Source: an uncultured Clostridia bacterium (GTDB taxonomy: Bacteria; Bacillota; Clostridia; Christensenellales; UBA1242). From it: a stretch of DNA of 37,063 nt. Both the position numbers and the translations under genes were made by a program. Where the stretch lies: assembly GCA_934747775.1 (NCBI GenBank), contig CAKVHA010000011.1:1-37063 (forward strand). Reading direction: 5' to 3'. The notes under the pieces were generated by a model. The model did not search any database. It was given only the letters and a program-made list of their open reading frames with translations, and was not told the DNA's origin. Positions within the stretch are counted from its first letter, which is position 1, and the number at the start of each line of letters is the position of its first letter. Of this stretch, positions 30,818-37,063 are shown piece after piece.

Positions 30818-31780
30818 ATGAAATTTGTTGAACTAAAAAAGAGCTTAAAGGAAAATGTGCAAAACGCGTATTTGCTAAAGGGTGACGACCAGTTTTTACG
30901 CGATAGGTCGTATTCGCTTATTTACGACGCGCTAAATATGGAAATGGACGACCTAAATGTTAGCTGTTTTGAAGATGCGGTTGATTTTGAAATGGTGATA
31001 AAAGCGCTAAATACATTGCCAGTTTTTGCAAAATATAGGCTGGTGTATGTAAAGTTGAGCGGTAAAGATTTCAAAAACGAAAAATTGCTAACCGAATACT
31101 TTAAAAGTGTAAATCCAACATCTGTATTGGTTGTGGACGAAGGTGCAGACGACTTATTAAAAACGCTTGCAAAAGAGTTTGAATTAGTAGATTGTAATAG
31201 ACTAGGTAAGGATATTGTTTTTCCTTTTGTTGCGGCAGAACTAAAAAAATACAGCAAAATAATTTCAAAACCCGCTTGTGAAAAATTGTGCGACTTTACA
31301 AATAATGACCTATCGAAAATAAACAATGAGTTGGTTAAACTGGTGGGCTATATTGGTGACAACTTAGAAATTCAAGTGGACGATGTTGAAAAAATGGTCA
31401 CGAAAAGCACCGAATTTCAAATTTACGAACTAACCGAAGCGTTGGCTAGGAAAAACAGCAAAAAAGTGTACGAAATATTGGAGATTCTAAAATCAAGAAA
31501 AGACGAGTTTCGCACGCTTCACGCACTTATTTACAAACACTTCCGCCGATTGTTTTTTGTAAGCATAACGCGTGAAAATAGGGCGGATTTAGCAAAAATG
31601 CTGGGCGTACAAGAATACGCAATAACAAAAGCTCAAGAACAAGCAAAACTATTTACTAAAAAACAATTAAAAGAAATTAACGATATTTGTATAGACTTGG
31701 ATTATAAGCTTAAAAACAGCAATATTACACCTAACAATGCAATAGAGTTGTTGATTTTGAAAATTTTAAATTATAAATAA
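30818..31780 (+). CDS. holA: DNA polymerase III delta subunit
   Basis: The delta subunit opens the sliding clamp within the clamp loader. The 320-residue protein begins with NAYLLKGDDQFLRDRSYSLI, has the TLPVFAKYRLVYVKLSG strand-helix region of the first domain, YSKIISKPACEKLCDFTNND in the middle and a C-terminal collar domain with EFRTLHALIYKHFRRLFFV. Length is slightly short but normal. The ribosome binding site is AAAGGGGA. It sits behind comEC as in many Firmicutes; rpsT, often next, is absent. Confidence 0.93.
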   Translation: MKFVELKKSLKENVQNAYLLKGDDQFLRDRSYSLIYDALNMEMDDLNVSCFEDAVDFEMVIKALNTLPVFAKYRLVYVKLSGKDFKNEKLLTEYFKSVNPTSVLVVDEGADDLLKTLAKEFELVDCNRLGKDIVFPFVAAELKKYSKIISKPACEKLCDFTNNDLSKINNELVKLVGYIGDNLEIQVDDVEKMVTKSTEFQIYELTEALARKNSKKVYEILEILKSRKDEFRTLHALIYKHFRRLFFVSITRENRADLAKMLGVQEYAITKAQEQAKLFTKKQLKEINDICIDLDYKLKNSNITPNNAIELLILKILNYK

Positions 31781-31845
31781 TATATACTTTTAAAAGTAGT
31801 TTAACCTTATATTGTTTTATGATATTTTAATTTGATAAGTGGAGT

Positions 31846-31881
31846 AAAAAAGACACATTTAATTTTCAATGTGTCTTTTTG
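31846..31881. terminator. Bidirectional terminator between holA and nrdR
   Basis: AAAAAGACACATT (31847-31859) pairs with AATGTGTCTTTTT (31868-31880) around 8 bases. A and T runs on both arms let it stop the converging comEC-holA and ylmC-nrdR transcripts. Confidence 0.93.
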
Positions 31882-31905
31882 CTTTTTAACTCTTTACTAC
31901 TAAAT

Positions 31906-32370
31906 TTATTCGTTGTTAAGTTTTTCTTCCAGACCCTTAATAAACTCCACAAAATGAGTAGTGTCGGTAAATTTGCGATAAACGCTAGCAAAACGAATAT
32001 AAGCTACTTCGTCTAATTCTTTTAGTTTTTTCATAACCATTTCGCCAATTTCCGATGACTTAACTTCTTGTTCTAGTGAGTTTGCAATTTCCTTTTCAAT
32101 CTCACTAATAAGGTTGTCTATTTGAGCCATAGAAATAGGGCGTTTTTCACACGCTCTAATAACGCCGCGTTTTATTTTTTCTGCGTCAAATTGCTGGCGG
32201 CTGTTGTCGTTTTTAACAACCAAAATTGGTGCGGTTTCAATTGTTTCGTATGTTGTAAAACGCTTTCCGCAATTCAAGCACTCACGTCTACGGCGAATGC
32301 TGTTGTTTTCATCACTATTACGGCTATCTAGTACTTTACTTTCGCTGTTGCCACAAAATATGCACTTCAT
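31906..32370 (-). CDS. nrdR: Transcriptional repressor NrdR
   Basis: NrdR represses ribonucleotide reductase genes in response to dATP/ATP. I start at the ATG at 32370 (MKCIFCGNSESKVLDSR), which has GAGGA 7 bases upstream. An open frame extends 13 residues further but without a site. The 154-residue protein has the zinc ribbon CIFCG...CLNCGKRFTTYE in residues 3-36 and the ATP-cone domain with FDAEKIKRGVIRACEKRPIS. A possible -10 TATAAT lies at 32398-32393, but close spacing also allows co-transcription with ylmC. Confidence 0.97.
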   Translation of the reverse strand: MKCIFCGNSESKVLDSRNSDENNSIRRRRECLNCGKRFTTYETIETAPILVVKNDNSRQQFDAEKIKRGVIRACEKRPISMAQIDNLISEIEKEIANSLEQEVKSSEIGEMVMKKLKELDEVAYIRFASVYRKFTDTTHFVEFIKGLEEKLNNE

Positions 32371-32427
32371 TTGTATTTCCTCACTTTTTGCTATTATACA
32401 ATAAAGCAATAAAAAAGTAAATAATTT

Positions 32428-32727
32428 TTAGTTGTTGTTTTGCTGTTCGGGCGGCTTTTTTTCTTTGTCTGCCTTGCTCATTGCATTAACTTGTGTTAGT
32501 TCCACTAAAATTATGTCAGTTCCAATTTTTCTAATACAGCGATACGGAATAAATATGTCGTTGTTGTTTTTTAAAAAGCTTAAAAAAGACTTTTCGCACG
32601 GAACAACAAGTCCTGTTATGCGTGCGCAAGTGCTATCAAAAATAAGGTCAATAATATTGCCCAGTTTTTTGCCGTCGCACATATTAACAACTTCTTTTGC
32701 TCGTAAATCGCAAAAAGATAATTCCAT
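32428..32727 (-). CDS. YlmC/YmxH family PRC-barrel protein
   Basis: A 99-residue protein. The first 78 residues are a PRC-barrel: LSFCDLRAKEVVNMCDGKKL, then IIDLIFDSTCARITGLVVP and IFIPYRCIRKIGTDIILVEL. The rest is a polar tail (KADKEKKPPEQQNNN). YlmC/YmxH proteins are common in spore formers, often next to sigE/sigG or nrdR as here, but their role is not defined. TGAGGT precedes the ATG. nrdR starts 57 bases beyond its stop. Confidence 0.9.
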   Translation of the reverse strand: MELSFCDLRAKEVVNMCDGKKLGNIIDLIFDSTCARITGLVVPCEKSFLSFLKNNNDIFIPYRCIRKIGTDIILVELTQVNAMSKADKEKKPPEQQNNN

Positions 32728-32807
32728 TTTAACCTCATAAAATTACTACTTAGTATTATTTATGCTATTTTTTTTGTTTTTATGACATAATTCTACAATG
32801 TTTTATC

Positions 32808-32835
32808 GAATATATGGAGTATCTTTTCACAAAAT
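32808..32835 (+). promoter_or_regulatory. Weak sigma-E-like promoter before the seven-helix membrane protein
   Basis: GAATATA (32808-32814) fits the sigma-E -35 pattern and CACAAAAT (32828-32835) matches 6 of 8 positions of the sigma-E -10 (CATACAAT), with a 13-bp spacer. AT richness makes chance matches common here, so this is tentative. Confidence 0.3.
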
Positions 32836-32857
32836 ATGGTAAAAGGAAGTGCTTTTT

Positions 32858-33445
32858 ATGCCACTGGAATTTATATTTTTAGGTGTTATTGTAATTACAA
32901 TGCTAATGTATTTTAATCTAAAATGCGTAAAAAATTGGTTTGTGATATTGGGAATAGTGCTAGTAATGATGGGGTATTTTATTGGTGAAATTAATGTGAA
33001 AAACATTAGTATTAATGTGGCGATTTTAATTGGATTGTTGTTGATTTGCTCTACATTATTTATTGGAATAAACAGAAAAAATAGAGCAATAGCTATAGTG
33101 TTATCGATAGGGTTTTCTATGCTATACTTGGCTGTAAATTTTGTTTCGGTGGATTATAATATGTTTTTTACTATTATCCCTATTTGTGCCACATTATATC
33201 TTTCGCATTTTTTTGTTAGGAGCATTAATTCACAAATTTTTACTGTGTTGTTTGCTGCAATAATTTGCGATATTTTAAATATGTTTTTAATGGTGGAATA
33301 TATCGATTATTGGGCTTTATTTAGCCGTAATTTAATTGTTTGCATAGTACTATGTATCTTGCCAATTTTAGTGGAGTGGATTATTAGAAAATTATTTTTA
33401 AAAATAAAGGAAAATAAAGCAAAAAAACTAAAAAACGCGGAATAA
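32858..33445 (+). CDS. Unidentified seven-helix membrane protein upstream of der
   Basis: I do not recognise this family with certainty. I start at the ATG at 32858; an in-frame GTG at 32849 overlaps the ribosome binding site AAAGGAAG. The 195-residue protein has seven hydrophobic segments (for example PLEFIFLGVIVITMLMYF and AIAIVLSIGFSMLYLAVNF). It also has few charges between them, and a basic C-terminal tail (KIKENKAKKLKNAE). Bacillus subtilis has a similarly sized multi-helix protein, YphA, beside der. Position and topology make that a possible counterpart, but no sequence motif confirms it. A terminator separates it from der. Confidence 0.7.
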   Translation: MPLEFIFLGVIVITMLMYFNLKCVKNWFVILGIVLVMMGYFIGEINVKNISINVAILIGLLLICSTLFIGINRKNRAIAIVLSIGFSMLYLAVNFVSVDYNMFFTIIPICATLYLSHFFVRSINSQIFTVLFAAIICDILNMFLMVEYIDYWALFSRNLIVCIVLCILPILVEWIIRKLFLKIKENKAKKLKNAE

Positions 33446-33485
33446 AACGACAAGTGAAAATAGTAATATAATTAAAACAAAAAAT

Positions 33486-33520
33486 AAAATAGTGATTTTT
33501 ACTCGCTATTTTTATTTGTT
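33486..33520 (+). terminator. Terminator between the membrane protein and der
   Basis: AAAATAGTGA (33486-33495) pairs with TCGCTATTTT (33503-33512) around a 7-base loop, with one G-T pair, followed by a T-rich run. The T-run overlaps the -35 of the der promoter. Confidence 0.8.
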
Positions 33521-33544
33521 TTTTAGACCAATTAATTATATAAT
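33516..33544 (+). promoter_or_regulatory. Promoter of the der-plsY operon
   Basis: TTGTTT (33516-33521) and TATAAT (33539-33544) are 17 bp apart. The der ATG is 34 bp downstream of the -10, with AGGAAGG at 33565-33571. Confidence 0.6.
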
Positions 33545-33577
33545 ATACTATACTATTATGTTTTAGGAAGGTATGTT

Positions 33578-34903
33578 ATGGATAAACCATTAGTTGCCGT
33601 AGTTGGCAGACCAAATGTGGGTAAAAGTACATTTTTTAATAAAGTGTGTGGTAAAAGAATAAGTATTGTAAAAGATGTTCCGGGTGTTACTCGTGACCGT
33701 ATTTTTGGCGATGGCGAATGGTGTGGATATGCCTTTTCAATTGTTGATACGGGTGGGCTAGATGTTAAAGAAAAATCCGCTTTTCAACGCAACATTACAA
33801 AACAAGCTCAGCTTGCTGTTGAGGTGGCAGATGTTGTTGTTTTAATGGTGGACGGAAAAGAAGGTTTAACATCGGCAGATTATGATGCTGCAAATTTTTT
33901 ACGCAAGTACAATGTTCCAATTGTTTTGGCTGTAAACAAATTAGACAATTTTGATATTCAAAAAACACACGAGTTTTATGCTCTTGGTTTGGGTGAACCT
34001 ATTGGTATTAGTGCTGAACAAGGCAAAGGAATAGGTGACTTGTTGGATGTTGTTGTTAGCAAATTTAATGTTAAGGTTGACCCAGAAAAAGATAAAGACA
34101 AAATTAAGGTTGCAATTGTGGGCAAGCCAAATGCCGGCAAGAGCAGCATTATGAACAAACTACTTGGTGAAGAGCGCGTTATGGTTAGCGACGTCGCTGG
34201 CACAACCCGCGATGCAATTGATATGCCATTTAGATATAATAATAAAGACTTCTTACTAATTGATACAGCAGGAATCAGAAAAAAACGTGCTATCGAGCCA
34301 GAAAGTGTAGAATTATATAGTGTGCTTAGAGCGTTTGAAGCTGTTCGCCGTGCCGATGTTGTGTTGATTGTTGTGGATGCAAACGAAGGCTTGAGTGAAC
34401 AGGATGTTAAAATTGCTGGCTTTGTGCACGAAGAAGGCAAACCCAGTGTTGTGGTTATGAACAAATGGGATTTAATTGAAAAAGACACAAAAACTATGGA
34501 GAAGTTCAACAAAAAGTTGGCTGAAGACCTAAAATTTATGGACTACTTTGTGCCGCTATATGTGTCGGCGCTAACGGGGCAAAGGTTTAATAAAATTATG
34601 GAAACTGTTGAGTTGGTGTACGACCATTCGTGCTATCGAATTTCAACTAGCACCCTAAACGACATTTTGCAAAATGCGGTTTTAACAACCGAACCACCTG
34701 CAAAAAATGGTAAACGACTAAAAATAAGCTACATTACACAAGCCGATATTTGTCCACCAACTTTCATTTTGTTTGTAAACGACAAAAACCTATTACATTT
34801 TTCGTACGAAAGGTATTTGGAAAACTGCATAAGAAATGCGGTTGACTTTAAAGGTACTCCAATTAAATTAATAGTAAAAAATAAAGGGGAAAACAATGAG
34901 TAA
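33578..34903 (+). CDS. der: Ribosome-assembly GTPase Der (EngA)
   Basis: Der has two tandem GTPase domains and a KH-like domain and acts in 50S assembly. The first domain has GRPNVGKST (residues 10-18), DTGG and NKLD; the second has GKPNAGKSS, DTAGIRKKR and NKWD. The C-terminal KH-like domain has YDHSCYRISTSTLNDILQNA and the ending FKGTPIKLIVKNK. The 441-residue length is standard. plsY starts 8 bases before its stop. The order der-plsY-(gpsA)-spoIVA is typical of Clostridia. Confidence 0.97.
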   Translation: MDKPLVAVVGRPNVGKSTFFNKVCGKRISIVKDVPGVTRDRIFGDGEWCGYAFSIVDTGGLDVKEKSAFQRNITKQAQLAVEVADVVVLMVDGKEGLTSADYDAANFLRKYNVPIVLAVNKLDNFDIQKTHEFYALGLGEPIGISAEQGKGIGDLLDVVVSKFNVKVDPEKDKDKIKVAIVGKPNAGKSSIMNKLLGEERVMVSDVAGTTRDAIDMPFRYNNKDFLLIDTAGIRKKRAIEPESVELYSVLRAFEAVRRADVVLIVVDANEGLSEQDVKIAGFVHEEGKPSVVVMNKWDLIEKDTKTMEKFNKKLAEDLKFMDYFVPLYVSALTGQRFNKIMETVELVYDHSCYRISTSTLNDILQNAVLTTEPPAKNGKRLKISYITQADICPPTFILFVNDKNLLHFSYERYLENCIRNAVDFKGTPIKLIVKNKGENNE

Positions 34904-35768
34904 TGCTGTAAAATTTTTAATTGTGATAGTTGTTTCGTATTTTGTGGGGAATTTCACTTTTGCAAGGTTTTTGGCTCGTACCAGAAACAATGACGACATT
35001 ACAACCCATGGCAGTGGAAACCCAGGTACAATGAATATGCTTCGCACCCATGGTGTGTGGCTAGCTGTTCTTACGCTTGTGTTTGATACTGTAAAATCGG
35101 TTTTGTGTTGTGTTGGTTCGTTCTATTTGCTAGGTGGGCCAGGTGGTGGCTATATTAGCAATATTGCAATTTATACCGCTGGTGTGGCTTGTGTTTTGGG
35201 TCACAACTATCCTGTAATTTTTAAGTTTAAAGGTGGTAAGGGGGTTGCGTGCAGTTTGGGACTAGTGTTTGTGGCACACCCAATAATTGGTCCTATTGTG
35301 TTTGCTTCATTCCTTGTTATATTCTTGCTAACAAAAACCGCTAGTTTAAGCAGTATTTTGTGTGCGGTTGCGTATGTTATTATAGACTGTATTATGCTAC
35401 TACAAAAAGGATACTATGTTTCGTTTATATTGCTAATAGCGTTGTTGGGGCTGATTGTTTTTGCTCATCGCGGAAACATTAAAAGAATTTTTAGTAATAG
35501 CGAAAGTAAAATTGAAATTAAAGACGCTATTCAAAAAGATAAAGATTATGCAGAAGAACAAAAGAAAAAACGTTTGAATTTGCTTGCATTCCGTCGCGAA
35601 GCAAAACGCAAAAAAATGGAACAAAAACAAGCTGAACAAAGAAAACAAGCTGAACAAAGAAAACAAGATGCTGTAAATGGTAATACAAACTCTGACGATG
35701 TTAAAGCGGAAAAAAAAGATAATGTTTTAGAAGAAAGTAAAGAAGATAAAGAAAAAGATAATAAATAA
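34896..35768 (+). CDS. plsY: Glycerol-3-phosphate acyltransferase PlsY with long charged C-terminal tail
   Basis: PlsY transfers acyl groups from acyl-phosphate to glycerol-3-phosphate in the membrane, making lysophosphatidic acid. Conserved motifs are present: SGNPGTMNMLRTHG (motif 1), GHNYPVIFKFKGGKGVA (motif 2) and AHRGNIKRIF near the end of the membrane domain at about residue 197. Five to seven helices fit the family. Usual length is about 200; here about 90 further residues rich in K, E, Q and R follow on the cytoplasmic side, including a doubled QAEQRK unit. The tail is coiled-coil-like and its role is unknown. Confidence 0.94.
   Translation: MSNAVKFLIVIVVSYFVGNFTFARFLARTRNNDDITTHGSGNPGTMNMLRTHGVWLAVLTLVFDTVKSVLCCVGSFYLLGGPGGGYISNIAIYTAGVACVLGHNYPVIFKFKGGKGVACSLGLVFVAHPIIGPIVFASFLVIFLLTKTASLSSILCAVAYVIIDCIMLLQKGYYVSFILLIALLGLIVFAHRGNIKRIFSNSESKIEIKDAIQKDKDYAEEQKKKRLNLLAFRREAKRKKMEQKQAEQRKQAEQRKQDAVNGNTNSDDVKAEKKDNVLEESKEDKEKDNK
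35628..35663 (+). repeat. Tandem 18-bp direct repeat in the plsY tail
   Basis: Two exact adjacent copies of CAAGCTGAACAAAGAAAA encode QAEQRK twice in frame, with a partial third copy after it. Such a repeat can change copy number by slippage, altering tail length in steps of six residues. Confidence 0.9.
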
Positions 35769-35780
35769 AACTTATAACTT

Positions 35781-35831
35781 AAAACACCTTATGTGTAATA
35801 AAAAACTGTGTTGCAATTAAGGTGTTTTTTT
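35781..35831 (+). terminator. Terminator after plsY
   Basis: AACACCTTA (about 35783-35791) pairs with TAAGGTGTT (about 35818-35826), followed by TTTTT. The inner region of about 25 bases can form a second small hairpin. Confidence 0.85.
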
Positions 35832-35899
35832 GTTGCTATTTAGTTTATTTTAAAGGTTAGTTTGTGATAAAATATCTACAAAGGGAAAAGGAGAGAAAA

Positions 35900-36460
35900 A
35901 TGAAAGAATATATAGAAAAGGAAATAAAGCTAAAAGTTGACGATGTTGAAAACGTGTTAAGATCACTAAAACAACACGGCGCACAGTTTGAAGGTGGAGC
36001 GCTAGAACGCACAATAAGGTTTGATAATGAAAATAAAGACTACGAAAAGGCTGGCAAGTTTTTTAGAGTAAGGTCAGGATTTAAAAACACAGTTACACTA
36101 AAAGAGAAAATTGCGGGCGGCGATAAGAATGTAAGGGCAAGAAAAGAAACCGAATTTGAAGTAGAAGATATAGACAAAATGGCATATGTTTTTAATGTGC
36201 TTGGCTTAAACTACAGTATGACTATGGAAAAATATCGCCAGCACTGGAATTATGGCGGTTGTGACGTAACATTAGACGAGCTTCCATTTGGTGTGTTTAT
36301 GGAAATTGAAGGAGAAGAAAATGCCATTAGCGAAGTTTGCAAAAGCTTGGGCTTGGACGAAAGCAAAAAAATACTAGTTACATATTGGGAGCTTTGGGCA
36401 GAAATAAGCAACAAAAAGGACATTATTTTTGAAGCAAATCACAAATTTAAATTGAAATAA
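35900..36460 (+). CDS. CYTH-domain protein (class IV adenylate cyclase / triphosphatase family)
   Basis: CYTH proteins form an eight-stranded tunnel that binds triphosphates with divalent metal; members include CyaB-type cyclases, thiamine triphosphatases and inorganic triphosphatases. I start at the ATG at 35900 with AAGGAGAG upstream. The 186-residue protein has the ExExK signature EKEIKLK near the N terminus, FFRVRSG, TVTLKEK, RKETEFEV and DELPFGVFMEIEGE. These charged strands are intact, so it is probably active, but the substrate is not readable. It stands between plsY and spoIVA where gpsA is often found. Confidence 0.88.
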   Translation: MKEYIEKEIKLKVDDVENVLRSLKQHGAQFEGGALERTIRFDNENKDYEKAGKFFRVRSGFKNTVTLKEKIAGGDKNVRARKETEFEVEDIDKMAYVFNVLGLNYSMTMEKYRQHWNYGGCDVTLDELPFGVFMEIEGEENAISEVCKSLGLDESKKILVTYWELWAEISNKKDIIFEANHKFKLK

Positions 36461-36473
36461 TAATTTTATAGTT

Positions 36474-36504
36474 AACAACCTTATTATTAATAGGGTTGTT
36501 TTTT
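36474..36504 (+). terminator. Terminator after the CYTH gene
   Basis: AACAACC (36474-36480) pairs with GGTTGTT (36494-36500) plus an inner AT stem, followed by TTTT. It isolates spoIVA from upstream transcription. Confidence 0.88.
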
Positions 36505-36572
36505 ATTGTGTGTTGGTTGTGTGGTTTTATTTTAAAGGTGATTGTAGTAAAAGGTTTTTGGTGTATTTATTG

Positions 36573-36601
36573 TAATATCTTAGGTTCTTCACACATATAC
36601 T
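36573..36601 (+). promoter_or_regulatory. Putative sigma-E promoter of spoIVA
   Basis: TAATATC (36573-36579) resembles the sigma-E -35 pattern, and CATATACT (36594-36601) matches 7 of 8 positions of the sigma-E -10 (CATACACT), with a 14-bp spacer. The ribosome binding site TTGGAGGTC follows and the ATG is 26 bp from the -10. spoIVA is a sigma-E gene in Bacillus, which supports the assignment. Confidence 0.6.
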
Positions 36602-36626
36602 TTTGTATAAATAGTTGGAGGTCTTT

Positions 36627-37063
36627 ATGAACAGTTACGATATTTATAAAAACATAACCCAGCGAACAAATGGTGATATATATGTAGGTGTTGTTGGACC
36701 AGTGCGTACTGGCAAATCAACATTTATTACAAAAATGCTAAATTCGTTGGTTTTACCTAATATGAAAGATAAAAACAATATAGAGCGCACAATAGATGAA
36801 ATGCCGCAAAGTGGCGACGGAAAAAGCATTATGACAACTCAGCCAAAATTTATTCCAAACGAAAGTGTGCAAATTACACTTCAAAACGACATTAAGATGA
36901 GTGTTAGAATGGTGGATTGTGTGGGTTATCTTGTAGATGGCGCGTTGGGACATATTGAAAACGACAAACCACGACTTGTAAAAACGCCTTGGAGTGACAA
37001 AGATATGCCTTTTGAACAAGCAGCAGAGCTTGGCACATATAAGGTTATTGCTAATCATTCAAC
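36627..37063 (+). CDS. spoIVA: Stage IV sporulation protein A (3' end beyond window)
   Basis: SpoIVA is a mother-cell ATPase that polymerises on the forespore surface as the basement layer of the coat. The first 145 codons are present. The N-terminal DIYKNITQRTNGDIYVGVVG leads to the P-loop GPVRTGKSTF at residues 24-33. Motifs DEMPQSGDGKSIMTTQPKFI (switch I region) and VRMVDCVGYLVDGALGH (Walker B region) are as in known SpoIVA. The full protein is about 490 residues, so roughly 70 percent lies outside. It shows that the organism makes endospores or derives from one that did. Confidence 0.97.
   Translation, partial: MNSYDIYKNITQRTNGDIYVGVVGPVRTGKSTFITKMLNSLVLPNMKDKNNIERTIDEMPQSGDGKSIMTTQPKFIPNESVQITLQNDIKMSVRMVDCVGYLVDGALGHIENDKPRLVKTPWSDKDMPFEQAAELGTYKVIANHS

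Overview
The window is about 37 kb of AT-rich DNA from an endospore-forming member of the Bacillota, most likely a Clostridia-type anaerobe. The evidence is the gene order rather than any single gene. There is a continuous S10-spc-alpha ribosomal superoperon with zinc-ribbon forms of S14, S4, L24 and L36, plus genes found only in spore formers (spoIVA, a spoIVFA/spoIVFB pair, a ylmC-nrdR pair). TGA is used as a stop (adk, minD), so the code is the standard bacterial one. I cannot place the genus; the divergent Min, Mre and Ppx homologues suggest a poorly sampled lineage.

Region 1 (1-14903, all +): ribosomal proteins L4 (cut by the left edge) to L15, then secY, adk, map, a KOW protein, infA, rpmJ, rpsM, rpsK, rpsD, rpoA and rplQ, closed by a strong terminator. 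Most genes are 8-20 bp apart or overlap as TAATG/ATGA. Only two gaps exceed 60 bp, before rpsM and before rpoA, and both hold clear RNA hairpins. L24 and L30 carry long Lys/Ala/Thr-rich tails and L17 has a large insertion.

Region 2 (14929-21988, mostly -): a SpoVB-like flippase, DUF421 and DUF4363 operon, whose flippase seems to start at ATT; a small divergent LysM protein; and a 1203-residue single-pass surface protein with four extracellular beta-rich repeats and a long cytoplasmic coiled coil, behind a near-consensus sigma-A promoter.

Region 3 (21989-28454, +): two half-size TauE/SafE genes, a 54-residue ferredoxin, then a cell-shape/division/sporulation block. The block has a degenerate Ppx/GppA homologue, a divergent MreB-like protein, MinD, MinE, a SpoIVFA-like protein and the SpoIVFB protease. 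mreC, mreD and minC, which often accompany these genes, are absent from the block.

Region 4 (28537-37063): comEC and holA; convergent nrdR and ylmC on the minus strand; an unidentified seven-helix membrane protein; der and plsY (with an unusual charged tail); a CYTH-domain protein; and the first 145 codons of spoIVA behind a sigma-E-like promoter.

No tRNA, rRNA, insertion sequence, prophage or CRISPR array was recognised, and no gene-free stretch exceeds 300 bases. The strongest candidates for something undescribed are the degenerate Ppx/GppA plus MreB-like pair next to minDE, the coiled-coil surface receptor, and the two structured leaders in the alpha operon. All functional statements are from reading the sequence; no search was run.
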